Origin: a virus
Virus record (IMG/VR): IMGVR_UViG_3300049893_001743
Span: 1-54,153 of that record
Length of the DNA: 54,153 bases
Strand: one strand, 5' to 3'
Numbering within the stretch: the first letter of the stretch is position 1; every line of letters starts with the position of its first letter. Below the pieces are notes generated by a model. The model was not told where the DNA came from. It saw only the letters and a list, made by a program, of their open reading frames with translations, and did not search any database. Of this stretch, positions 13,653 to 21,815 are shown piece by piece. Both the position numbers and the translations under genes were made by a program.

Positions 13653-14663
13653 TTATCCGTGGAGGCCGATGCGGATGTACTTGGCAAACCTTTGGGTATA
13701 ATAGCCTCTAGGTGTCCTACGAGAAATAATAGGCCATAGAATATCTTCATCTGTCATCCTCTTGGCTTGAATCGTCTTCCTCTTCTGTGTGTTCACTTTC
13801 CAGTTCTTCAAAAAAGCCCATATCCCCTGTAAGATTTTTACACCTTGACCAACCTTGAATGTGCCAACCATTGCAAGGGCCGCAAAAAACCAGATAGTCA
13901 AATGGATTGGTATTATCCATAGGTGCTCCTTTCCAAGATTCTTATATAGCATAGTTAAGTAATTGCGACACCCCATGAACTGTACTCTAGTAGTGTTGTA
14001 ATGCTTCCTGACAGGCTTATATTTAGTATTAAACTTATGCTCACAGTAACTGGATGGAACCCATAGGACTTTAAATCCCATAAGCCACATACGCCATGAG
14101 AGGTCAGTTTCCTCTCCTAGGATAAAGAAGTCCTCATCGAATCCCCCCACCTCATAAAATATACTCTTACGGACCATACATGAAGCAGATTTGCCGGCTA
14201 GGATATACTCAGGCTTATCATACTGGCCTTCATCCACGATGTTCTGGCCTGCCCTGGACCACAGGAATCCTGTTGAGGTAATAAATGATCCTGCCTCATC
14301 GAAGCGGTTCTTATGCTCAAAATTGTGGAGCTTGCCATAAGCCATACCTGCGGTAGGTTCGGCTAGGAGCGCCTCGTGCATATTCTCTATACACTTAGGA
14401 TAGATATGCACATCATCATCGAAGAAAGCTACGTACTCTGACTTTGCCATACGGATACCCACATTACGCTTCTTAGCCGGCCCCTCGTTCATATAAATCA
14501 TAGTACATTCAGGTATACGTATGGACTTATCCGAGGTAACCACAATAACGTCTAGTTTATACTTACAGTTCTTGCGTAGGGATAGGAAAGCCTCATGGAT
14601 TAATATGCCTATGTGATGACAGAATACTACGCTAACAAGTATGTCGGACTTTGAAGATTTCAT
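13653..14663 (-). CDS. GT2 family glycosyltransferase
   Basis: 336 residues, GT-A fold. VSVVFCHH at the start, FDDDV at 81-85 (metal/nucleotide-sugar-binding DXD), and GEETDLSWR at 183-191 (acceptor-side ED motif) are the usual rhamnosyl/GT2 landmarks. A hydrophobic pair of helices at about 245-275 suggests membrane association near the C-terminus. It transfers a sugar from a nucleotide donor on the cytoplasmic side. Overlaps the upstream 82-aa gene by 32 nt. Confidence 0.85.
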   Translation of the reverse strand: MKSSKSDILVSVVFCHHIGILIHEAFLSLRKNCKYKLDVIVVTSDKSIRIPECTMIYMNEGPAKKRNVGIRMAKSEYVAFFDDDVHIYPKCIENMHEALLAEPTAGMAYGKLHNFEHKNRFDEAGSFITSTGFLWSRAGQNIVDEGQYDKPEYILAGKSASCMVRKSIFYEVGGFDEDFFILGEETDLSWRMWLMGFKVLWVPSSYCEHKFNTKYKPVRKHYNTTRVQFMGCRNYLTMLYKNLGKEHLWIIPIHLTIWFFAALAMVGTFKVGQGVKILQGIWAFLKNWKVNTQKRKTIQAKRMTDEDILWPIISRRTPRGYYTQRFAKYIRIGLHG

Positions 14664-14880
14664 AGAATTTATCTCTTAATTCCTCTGCATTATAGTCTAG
14701 CTTGTAGAAATCCAGGAATGCCTCAAGGGAAGTTCCTTGAATAAATACCATAGCCTCTTTAGCTTGAACAACTCTATTAGATACGTGTTTGGTCATCTTA
14801 GCCATAGAGTTCGTGATGGTAAATGAATAACTCGCCTCCATGAGAGTATGTTTTAAGATACTCTCCTGTAGCTCGGTCAT
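14632..14880 (-). CDS. Small helical hypothetical protein, 82 aa
   Basis: ATG at 14880 is preferred; a longer frame to 15015 would run into the membrane protein gene. The product is amphipathic helix throughout (MTELQESILKHTLMEASY ... EELRDKFYEIFKVRH). No motif. Its place between a GT-C-like and a GT2 gene suggests a helper of glycan assembly, without direct support. Confidence 0.45.
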   Translation of the reverse strand: MTELQESILKHTLMEASYSFTITNSMAKMTKHVSNRVVQAKEAMVFIQGTSLEAFLDFYKLDYNAEELRDKFYEIFKVRHTC

Positions 14881-14914
14881 AAGAAATACTGACTTATGAT
14901 CTACCTTTACCAGT

Positions 14915-16135
14915 TTAAAATTCTGGGTTGAGCCAGAGGTGTTTGACTGGTGTAGGTTTCCAATCCAGCTTCTTACGGCTGTAAGCGAATTTGACCCTGA
15001 GCCTAGGGTATCCATGTTTCTCCATTAGGTTAAGTCTCATGCCGCCTTGATAACCTTCTGTTCTAAAATGATTAATTAATCCTGTAAAGAGTGGGTAGGG
15101 AAGTCCTGATACACGATGATTTCCTAGAGCATACTTAAGATAATTGGTTAGGCGATTATTGAAGGCGTGAGAGGGACGCTTTTGTAGCTCATTGAATGGT
15201 CTTGTGACCATGGATTGACGCTTGGTCCATAAGTCGTATGCCTGAACCATACATAATACCATAGCTAATTCCGAAGGAAGCACCAGTAGAGACGCAAATA
15301 TAGCCATGTGAGCAGATAGGATCCATGCCCTTTGATACACCCTCGGAAGGACCTTCCTCATAAGGTAGCTTAGAACTACTGGTACTATTATCCATATATA
15401 CTCCATTCTAATTGTAGTTATAAGTAATACTATAGGTACTATACCTATGTAGTAATTCTTCTCCCAATATCCAGGAGATACATCCTCTCTGCTATGGGAG
15501 CGTACGGTCTTAGGAAGGTATTTTAGGAATGGTATAACTTGAGGGGAACCTATGACTAGCCCTATCAGGAATGGTAGGGTCTGCGGAAAAATGGAGTAAA
15601 CCGCAGGGAGCAGATACATGGATAATGGGTAGTATCCACTGAGGAGTATCATTCCTATTCCGACAGAAGCTAGCCATAGGTTATTAGTATCTAAACCAAG
15701 TAGCGTCCATGGAAGCCAACTTAGAGTATATATAATACAAGGTTGTTGTTTCAAGTGGTATGTTTGATAGGTGAACGTAATGGCCCCAAATAACGCAATA
15801 GGAGCCTCAAGGTGAGGTAGGAAGAGGTAATACCACCCAACACTAGCCATGAGGTAATGAGCAAGACTCTGATAGACGTAGGCCGTAAAGGAAAGATCCA
15901 ATCCAAGCTTGTGGCAACACATAGACACCAGGCGGCTGAATGGATAATAAGTACTAAGGACAGGATGCCCAGGCATGTTATACCAGTAATAAGGGTCAGT
16001 TTTTTCATTGTACCTCCATGAGGGAAAGAACGTGGATAGGGATTCACTTGTAGCCAGTGTAAACGGCTTCGTATAGGCCCACCAGAAGAAGATGAGGTGG
16101 TAGGCTATTAGAATATAGATGGATAGGCTTGCCAT
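14915..16135 (-). CDS. Polytopic GT-C-like membrane protein (YfhO-like)
   Basis: About 406 residues from ATG at 16135, which has AAAGGA 8 nt upstream; longer starts at 16144 and 16153 are possible. Roughly eight hydrophobic helices follow a first loop with FPSWRYNEKTDPYYWYNMPG and YYPFSRL, the region where GT-C enzymes and YfhO-type proteins place acidic catalytic residues. GT-C/YfhO proteins use polyprenyl-phosphate sugars on the outer membrane face. The Dpm1-like GT2 at 19.0-19.7 kb could make such a donor, so this is a candidate analogue of the serotype-specific Gtr of seroconverting phages. The long hydrophilic C-terminus after about residue 320 is unusual. Confidence 0.65.
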   Translation of the reverse strand: MASLSIYILIAYHLIFFWWAYTKPFTLATSESLSTFFPSWRYNEKTDPYYWYNMPGHPVLSTYYPFSRLVSMCCHKLGLDLSFTAYVYQSLAHYLMASVGWYYLFLPHLEAPIALFGAITFTYQTYHLKQQPCIIYTLSWLPWTLLGLDTNNLWLASVGIGMILLSGYYPLSMYLLPAVYSIFPQTLPFLIGLVIGSPQVIPFLKYLPKTVRSHSREDVSPGYWEKNYYIGIVPIVLLITTIRMEYIWIIVPVVLSYLMRKVLPRVYQRAWILSAHMAIFASLLVLPSELAMVLCMVQAYDLWTKRQSMVTRPFNELQKRPSHAFNNRLTNYLKYALGNHRVSGLPYPLFTGLINHFRTEGYQGGMRLNLMEKHGYPRLRVKFAYSRKKLDWKPTPVKHLWLNPEF

Positions 16136-16947
16136 GAGGTACATCCTTTGCAAACGCCATTATATTCTCTTCTCATATGTGAATCCCGAATAGAGCGTAA
16201 CCTATCAGAACTCCAATAATCATGGATATTGTAGCTACTAGAATATACTCCAGAAGATTCGACTCCTTTTGGGTCATTGCAACAGATCGTAATTTCACCA
16301 TTCCATCGGATGGCAGGTGCAAGCCATAAGTGGTAGCATGGATATCTATCGGCCCCAGATTTTTCATCCAATCCCCATTTGGCTGTGTCAATGTATCCTC
16401 CATAATTATGTAAATGCTTTACTTCCTTTTGGAACCCTTCCCATTTCTCAATCTCCCCTTCTGGCGTTTCTTCAATGAGGAACCGGATGAGTCCGATACG
16501 CTTAAGTAGAGATAGGGTGAAGTCATCGAAGTTGTTTTTTCTCCAACTCCATATGATCTTATCAACGTGTAGTTCAGAAAGTTCCCTGGAAAATTTATTA
16601 AGAAGAGTTCCATTAGTCGTAAGAAGGACCGTATTTCTTCTGTTCGCTTGCTTAATATACCTGATTGCGTCAAGTATTCTGGGATAGAGCAGGGGTTCTC
16701 CGAAGAGATGGAGTGAGAAGCTTCTTGGTCCGTAGTGCTTGGCTTCATCGATGATGGAGGTAAAGAGGGAGAAGTCCATGTCCTCTTTCCTATTTTCCCT
16801 TGGGCAAAATTCACATGATAGGTTGCAGTTTGCGGTGGTTTCGATAAAGAGGTGTCTTGGGAACTCATAGTCTATCCAGTTCTGTGCGAGGATTTTGTAT
16901 AACCATGATGGCAGGCTCCTTGAGAATGAGGCGTATTTAGTTAACAA
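16108..16947 (-). CDS. Radical SAM/SPASM enzyme
   Basis: 279 residues from a TTG start that overlaps the upstream stop. CNLSCEFC gives the 4Fe-4S triad (Cys41, Cys45, Cys48), GEP at 83-85 is the SAM-binding GGE-like motif, and the C-terminal cysteines (204, 222, 223, 266, 269) around EITICCND and GVCKGC form a SPASM or twitch-like auxiliary cluster site. Family members modify peptides, sugars or alcohols; in glycan clusters some dehydrogenate or epimerise sugars. Overlaps the downstream membrane protein gene by 28 nt. Confidence 0.82.
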   Translation of the reverse strand: MLTKYASFSRSLPSWLYKILAQNWIDYEFPRHLFIETTANCNLSCEFCPRENRKEDMDFSLFTSIIDEAKHYGPRSFSLHLFGEPLLYPRILDAIRYIKQANRRNTVLLTTNGTLLNKFSRELSELHVDKIIWSWRKNNFDDFTLSLLKRIGLIRFLIEETPEGEIEKWEGFQKEVKHLHNYGGYIDTAKWGLDEKSGADRYPCYHLWLAPAIRWNGEITICCNDPKGVESSGVYSSSYNIHDYWSSDRLRSIRDSHMRREYNGVCKGCTSWQAYPSIF

Positions 16948-18430
16948 GTTCTACAGCAGACTCAGGTTTGGCACTAGAGGCTATGCCAGTTTTAGTCCTT
17001 AGACCCCACGAATCACGTATCTTAGACTCTGGCGTAAGGGTCATCTTAAGGAGAGACAGTCCTGCAGAGGCATATCTCTTAAACTGCCCTGGATTCTTCA
17101 CCTCAAGGACTCTATCGAAGACGAACTTTGGGTTAAGATAAAACTTCCCATAGAACCATCTAAGATGGGACTCAAGTTCATTGCGTGTATATATCTGGTC
17201 CCATAGAGGAGGCCTGAAGTCATCATTGATACGATTTGCATAATCACGCCACGGATCACCCACAATAACGCCTTCCTGTAAGGCTCGTAGATATATCTGG
17301 GTAGCTGGAAATGGTGATAGGATGGTCATCTGCATAAAGTCAGGCTTGATGCGCTTAGATAGACGTAGCGTATCCTTGACATCATCTAGAGTCTCAGTGG
17401 GATTACCCATCATAAAGTAAGCAAGCGTCTTAATCTTGTACCTCTTACACAGATCAAATGCCTTCTCTACCTGCTCAATGGAGGTCCCCTTATTAAGCTC
17501 CCTTACGACACGTGGATTGCCTGTCTCAACACCGAAATGGATGCGCTCACAGCCAGCCTCCTTCATGTTCTTAAGAAGGGCCTCATTGACCACATTTACC
17601 CTTGTGCGTACGTCCCACTTTATCTTAATTCCCCTTCTCTTAATCTCATCACATATCTCATTAACACGCTTCATGCTCACAGAGAACGTATCATCATAGA
17701 AGAAGACTTCCTTAATGCCGTTATCTTGGCACCACTGCATCTCATCTGCGACACGGTTGGCGTTCATAGCACGAAATCCCTTACCAAGGGCCGGCCTATC
17801 ACAATAAGCGCATGAGAAAGGACATCCCCTGGAGGAGAAAGCTGTGGTAGTGGGAGTATCCTCAGATAATACAGAATAATACTTATCTATATTTGTAAGC
17901 TCTCTTGCAGGGAAGGGTAGCTCATTTAGATCCTGAATGAAGCTGACCTGCCTATAGGTACGCCTCTCAATGGATGCCGTAGTATCGATTTTCCCATTAG
18001 CGATATCCTGAGCTAATGTATCCAGTGTTATCTCTCCCTCACCGACTATGACGTAATCCGCTCCTAGCCCATTAGGATTGAAGCACTCGTTAGGATAGAT
18101 TGCTGTATGAGGTCCACCTATAACCACTGGTGCTGAAGTACGCTTCCTTAACTCCTGCATGACCAGTTTGCAGTCCACCAGGGTAAACGTCATGGCAGTC
18201 AGACCTATGAGGTCTGGCTTTAAATCTGCCGCTATCTGAGCTACCTCAGGATGGTTCCACCCCTCTGCTTGGCAATCCAGTACATGCATATCGTATCCCT
18301 TATTCTTAAGGTAAGAGGCGATATAGAGTAGTCCAAGCGGAGGATACACGCCCTGCTGATCCTTAATAATTACAGGGTCATTTCCGACTAGTTCATATGT
18401 ATTAGGTACGTTTATTAGTACTATACGCAT
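16937..18430 (-). CDS. B12-binding-type radical SAM enzyme
   Basis: 497 residues from ATG at 18430, with GGAG 6 nt upstream. N-terminal Rossmann-like domain with IVLINVPN, YPPLGLLYIASYL at 29-41, DLIGLTAMT and VVIGGPH is the cobalamin-binding type, but lacks the DxHxxG histidine, as many radical SAM versions do. The radical SAM motif is RGCPFSCAYC (Cys203, 207, 210), then FYDDTFS, IHFGVETG and YFMMGNPTETLDD. Such enzymes often methylate unactivated carbons or build lipid or sugar backbones. Clear full-length family member; specific chemistry unknown. Confidence 0.88.
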   Translation of the reverse strand: MRIVLINVPNTYELVGNDPVIIKDQQGVYPPLGLLYIASYLKNKGYDMHVLDCQAEGWNHPEVAQIAADLKPDLIGLTAMTFTLVDCKLVMQELRKRTSAPVVIGGPHTAIYPNECFNPNGLGADYVIVGEGEITLDTLAQDIANGKIDTTASIERRTYRQVSFIQDLNELPFPARELTNIDKYYSVLSEDTPTTTAFSSRGCPFSCAYCDRPALGKGFRAMNANRVADEMQWCQDNGIKEVFFYDDTFSVSMKRVNEICDEIKRRGIKIKWDVRTRVNVVNEALLKNMKEAGCERIHFGVETGNPRVVRELNKGTSIEQVEKAFDLCKRYKIKTLAYFMMGNPTETLDDVKDTLRLSKRIKPDFMQMTILSPFPATQIYLRALQEGVIVGDPWRDYANRINDDFRPPLWDQIYTRNELESHLRWFYGKFYLNPKFVFDRVLEVKNPGQFKRYASAGLSLLKMTLTPESKIRDSWGLRTKTGIASSAKPESAVELVN

Positions 18431-18490
18431 TAGTGTCTCCAAGCGTTAATAACGATAGTGGATACCACCTTAAGTAGTTTCTTATAAACT

Positions 18491-19066
18491 CTACTCACGA
18501 TAATACCTAGTAAGCATACAAAAAGTATTAAGCACATTATCTGGACGACTGTAAAGAAGCTTGCAGAACAGGTTAGGAGCATTATTACCTCCAACGATAT
18601 CGAATGGGTGGATGTAGAATATAGGTCTATTGGGTATGCTTTGCTTGATCCAAGAGTGCTTTAGGACACTTACGTGATTCTTCTTATTAGAATATATATC
18701 ATCAGTCTTATAGTGAAACCATGGAGAACGGTAATGAGATACGTCTCCAAGATAGTTTAGAGATACTAATTTATCTAGTTCAGATAGTCTTTTATCACTA
18801 TACTTAGTATGAAAGTGTCCATGAGATCCTATGGCGTGGCCTGCATCTGCTATTGTCTCAACTAGATTTGATGTGTGTTCCAAGACCTCTGTTGAGATGA
18901 AGAAAAGCGCTCTAATGCCCCTATCTCTAAATAGATCCAATATCACAGGTATCCCATACTTAATACCATCAAAAGTATTGATTCTTCCTCCCCAATCCTT
19001 CTCTACATCTACCGTCCACGTAAAAATGACCGAATCCTCCGTGTCCTGAGTGCCAATCCTACCCAC
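18491..19066 (-). CDS. NodB-type polysaccharide deacetylase
   Basis: Up to 191 residues. FTWTVDVEKDW gives the metal/base acid (Asp20, Glu22) and SHGHFH at 81-86 the zinc-binding His pair of the CE4/NodB fold; SHYRSPWF is the arginine-proline motif. It is short, with the last part (YIHPFDI) still matching, so it may be intact. No signal peptide: likely acts on a cytoplasmic lipid- or nucleotide-linked N-acetyl sugar. The start is unclear: a GTG at 19066 overlaps the upstream gene by 58 nt, while GGAGG sits 8 nt before an in-frame ATT at 19027. Confidence 0.78.
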   Translation of the reverse strand: MGRIGTQDTEDSVIFTWTVDVEKDWGGRINTFDGIKYGIPVILDLFRDRGIRALFFISTEVLEHTSNLVETIADAGHAIGSHGHFHTKYSDKRLSELDKLVSLNYLGDVSHYRSPWFHYKTDDIYSNKKNHVSVLKHSWIKQSIPNRPIFYIHPFDIVGGNNAPNLFCKLLYSRPDNVLNTFCMLTRYYRE

Positions 19067-19731
19067 AAAATATAGTACATAGTTACAAATCCATCTCTTA
19101 ATAACCTTACCCTGGACTTTCCGAAGTTCCTTGGCTGAACGTCTATAGGAAAATAAGCTACCTTATGACCATCAGTTACAACCGACATGGTAAGGGACGT
19201 AGTAAAGCTGAACGTATCACATAAGATAGGGGAATAGCTGTGGGCCATATCTCTATCAAATATACGCATACCTGAGTTAAGATCTACGAGGTAATGAGAT
19301 GCGATACAGGAGGCTATGAAGTTTATAATCTTTCTGAATATCCATCTTATGGGACGTTCCTTAAGGTTCCACCTGCATCCAACCACCATCTTGCAGTCTG
19401 GTATCATCCTGAATACTGTAGTTAGCTTAATAGCATCAGATACGGTATGTTGACCATCTCCATCCATGGTAAGAACAACTTTATTTCTAGAGGCCCTAAT
19501 GCCCTGTTTTATGGCATATCCATAGCCCATATTGGGCCAATAGTCCAAGGAAGGAACATCCAGCTCTACTGTATCCCCATCATTTACGATTATGACCTCA
19601 GCTCCTATGGAGGTTAATTCGGAATAAGTTTTATTAAGAAATGACGGATCTTCTTTATAGACTGGTATAACTACAGTTACGCCGTCTAGGGCTTTGGAAA
19701 GGCTTTGAGACTGAAGTATAGATTGTTCCAA
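19009..19731 (-). CDS. Dpm1/GtrB-like polyprenyl-phosphate sugar synthase (GT2)
   Basis: 240 residues from a TTG start. TVVIPVYKED, IIVNDGD at about 47-53, GYGYAIKQGIRAS, DGDGQH at 90-95 and GCRWN are the dolichyl-phosphate mannose synthase/GtrB landmarks. Enzymes of this type load a sugar from UDP- or GDP-sugar onto polyprenyl phosphate. Unlike GtrB it has no clear C-terminal pair of membrane helices, only a weak hydrophobic stretch near 215. In this cassette it would supply donors to the GT-C-like membrane proteins. Confidence 0.85.
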   Translation of the reverse strand: MEQSILQSQSLSKALDGVTVVIPVYKEDPSFLNKTYSELTSIGAEVIIVNDGDTVELDVPSLDYWPNMGYGYAIKQGIRASRNKVVLTMDGDGQHTVSDAIKLTTVFRMIPDCKMVVGCRWNLKERPIRWIFRKIINFIASCIASHYLVDLNSGMRIFDRDMAHSYSPILCDTFSFTTSLTMSVVTDGHKVAYFPIDVQPRNFGKSRVRLLRDGFVTMYYILWVGLALRTRRIRSFLRGR

Positions 19732-20225
19732 GTATTATACTCCGTAATAACGAATCTCTTAGAGATATACCCACGTATCTTACTATGAGAGTTCCTTATA
19801 TGAGTATCTCCTATAAGTTTATAATATAAGTCTGTAATAGGATTCTTCATGGGAGAAGCAACATAGAGAACTCTTTTGGTTATCTTATGTATCTTAAATA
19901 GAATAGGCTCTAAATCCACGAACTCAAGGTAGCTTGCACATACCACGGCATCAAACTTCCACTCATCCTTGACCTCTTCTATTCTGTCTGCCAGCTTAAC
20001 CCTAACAGAGTGTTTCTTAAGCTCATCCAGGAATATTCCAGGGCCGCTTCCAAGGTCGAGTATGTTGTAGTAATAATCACTCCCTATCATGTCCACGATC
20101 ATCTGTAGCTTATGTCTATAGAAGTATCTATAAGGGAATGTATAGTACTTCTTAATGGCATAGTTTCCTAAGCCCTCATATTCCTCTAGTGTGCGTAGCG
20201 AAGGCAGGATAAGACTGTTAGGCAT
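19686..20225 (-). CDS. SAM-dependent methyltransferase
   Basis: 179 residues, ATG overlapping the upstream gene by 40 nt. NILDLGSGPG at 54-63 is AdoMet motif I, followed by VKLADRIEE and FDAVVCASYLEFVDL. The C-terminal half is short and basic, as in small glycan methyltransferases. Likely substrate is a sugar or lipid-linked intermediate. Confidence 0.75.
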   Translation of the reverse strand: MPNSLILPSLRTLEEYEGLGNYAIKKYYTFPYRYFYRHKLQMIVDMIGSDYYYNILDLGSGPGIFLDELKKHSVRVKLADRIEEVKDEWKFDAVVCASYLEFVDLEPILFKIHKITKRVLYVASPMKNPITDLYYKLIGDTHIRNSHSKIRGYISKRFVITEYNTWNNLYFSLKAFPKP

Positions 20226-20419
20226 AGGATTGTAAGACAGAATATAGAAGTAAACGCTGATACGAATTTGTCAAACAGGTATAGCTTCCAAACAGCAGAG
20301 AACATGGTTTTAGGATTGACGCCGGCTTCTTCCAGCTTATTGATTAGTTCCACAGAATCCTCAATAAGAGGACGTAATGTATACTCACAGAACGCACCAA
20401 GCGGTTTAGGATCCAACAA
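20186..20419 (-). CDS. Small C-terminally membrane-anchored protein, 77 aa
   Basis: TTG start inside the end of the GroES-like gene. A soluble helical N-terminus (EDSVELINKLEEAGVNPKTM) leads to a long hydrophobic C-terminus (FVSAFTSIFCLTILCLTVLSC). Too few spans for a GtrA-type flippase. Function unknown. Confidence 0.45.
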   Translation of the reverse strand: MLDPKPLGAFCEYTLRPLIEDSVELINKLEEAGVNPKTMFSAVWKLYLFDKFVSAFTSIFCLTILCLTVLSCLRYAH

Positions 20420-20753
20420 CAGCTATGACCTCCGATTCACGGACAAATAGGATTGTCTTCCCATTCATCTCTTCTCTCTGACCTCCAAAACGGGATACCA
20501 TGACCTGATTTCCTACATGGATGTCCATCTTAACTTTGGGGCCTACTGAGATGACTTCTCCAGTACCAGGATACTTCTTGACTGCATCCTCAGCTATGTC
20601 AGGAGCTACAAGCTTACCTGACTTAAGAGCCTCAATAGCTTCTCTGGTAAAGCCAGTATAACGTCCCGCCTCCATCCTAGGATCATCTTCTATGATAATA
20701 ACGATATCATTCAAAGCCTTCAAATTGAACTTCTGTGATTTCTCCTTTTTCAT
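20406..20753 (-). CDS. GroES-like co-chaperonin (Cpn10)
   Basis: 115 residues, ATG preceded by GGAGGG. LKALNDIVIIIEDDP, then GTGEVISVGPKVKMDIHVG and NQVMVSRFGGQ, and the terminal VRESEVIAVV match Cpn10 from end to end. An insertion at about 28-55 (GRYTGFTREAIEALKSGKL) sits where the mobile loop that docks GroEL belongs. Phage co-chaperonins such as T4 gp31 redirect host GroEL to fold the phage capsid protein. Its location inside a glycan cassette, far from the capsid gene, is odd. No GroEL gene is present. Confidence 0.85.
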   Translation of the reverse strand: MKKEKSQKFNLKALNDIVIIIEDDPRMEAGRYTGFTREAIEALKSGKLVAPDIAEDAVKKYPGTGEVISVGPKVKMDIHVGNQVMVSRFGGQREEMNGKTILFVRESEVIAVVGS

Positions 20754-20859
20754 CTACCCTCCATTGCCCTCCGCACCAGTGGCACACATGCATATCGCTT
20801 GAACTGACTTTCTCTAACTCATTATTATCTTTCGGGCAAAAAACACCCGATTTAGTCAT
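20707..20859 (-). CDS. Small zinc-ribbon protein, 50 aa
   Basis: ATG at 20859 forms an ATGA overlap with the upstream glycosyltransferase stop; a longer frame to 20970 lies inside that gene. FCPKD and HVCHWCGGQW give one C-x2-like knuckle and one CxxC, a minimal zinc ribbon. Co-translated with the glycosyltransferase and the GroES-like gene (47-nt overlap). Confidence 0.5.
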   Translation of the reverse strand: MTKSGVFCPKDNNELEKVSSSDMHVCHWCGGQWRVDEKGEITEVQFEGFE

Positions 20860-21815
20860 ATCATTCTCAAATCTTTTATCTTGAGATAAGTCCATATAAA
20901 TCCCTGATAGATATATCCAATTAGGGTTGGTTTGATCCAACGGCTGTAGTATCTTCGGAAGTTTGTCCATCGATGTTTAGTACGAATCCTCTCTTTATAC
21001 ACTCCAGCCTTAGAAGGTCTATGATAGAGTCTGCAGGCATTCTTATAGATGAGCGTGCCGACTTTTGAAAGTTTAAGCGCAAGATCGACTTCACACCATT
21101 CTGATGTGCGTGTATAACCACTGTCGAAACCTCCAGCATTTATAGCCTCCTTTTTTCTGACAGACATATTGCACGCTTCAAGGTAAGCAACTGGTCCATC
21201 GTAATCGCAATCAGGGTCATTAGAAGCAGTAGACACAGCCCCACAAGGGCTAATACGCCCAGGAAGATACTTAAGATTGCCAAGAAAGATAGTATCGTAC
21301 AGTCCTTTAAGAAATTTAAACTTGAACAAATCACGGTTATTACGATATTCATCTGTTATGACAGTAGGACCGGATACGCCAACTACTCCCTTATCTTTGA
21401 ATGACTTAAATACGTTTTCAGCCCAAGTTGGTTCGCAATAAACGTCATCGTCAATAAACGAGACAATATCCGATGTTGCATTCTCAAGCAGTGCTTGTCT
21501 ACATTTGGACAAGTCGCCAAGTTCTTCATTGATGATAACTTCGAAGTTTTTGAACGTTTGTTTGGAGAGACTCTTGAGCGTTTCATTTAAGCTCTCTGGC
21601 CTCCCAACAGTACAGATGGCAACTGTAATATCCGTCTTAGTCCTAGGTGGACAATCATGATGCCGTATGTAACCACTGTCGCAAAACACATTATCGGGTG
21701 GACGAACCACGCTATATCCCTGACCTTCAAATAACCTCGTATACTCAGGATTAACGGTTCTATAAAAGTAACCGACACGAGTATGAACCAGATCAGTTTG
21801 CATATGTCCTCCCAT
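20856..21815 (-). CDS. GT2 family glycosyltransferase
   Basis: Up to 319 residues. The GT-A core begins about residue 62 (DITVAICTVGRPESLNETL), with IDDDV at 121-125 and EWCEVDLALKL near 235. The N-terminal 60 residues overlap the upstream gene by 229 nt in another frame, and no internal ATG, GTG or TTG before the core offers a shorter start. C-terminal residues (WTNFRRYYSRWIKPTLIGYIY) are basic-aromatic, suggesting peripheral membrane contact. Confidence 0.8.
   Translation of the reverse strand: MGGHMQTDLVHTRVGYFYRTVNPEYTRLFEGQGYSVVRPPDNVFCDSGYIRHHDCPPRTKTDITVAICTVGRPESLNETLKSLSKQTFKNFEVIINEELGDLSKCRQALLENATSDIVSFIDDDVYCEPTWAENVFKSFKDKGVVGVSGPTVITDEYRNNRDLFKFKFLKGLYDTIFLGNLKYLPGRISPCGAVSTASNDPDCDYDGPVAYLEACNMSVRKKEAINAGGFDSGYTRTSEWCEVDLALKLSKVGTLIYKNACRLYHRPSKAGVYKERIRTKHRWTNFRRYYSRWIKPTLIGYIYQGFIWTYLKIKDLRMI

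Noticed and set aside
20921-21352. 72- and 70-aa minus-strand frames
   Set aside because: Shadow frames inside the GT2 gene at 20,856-21,815.
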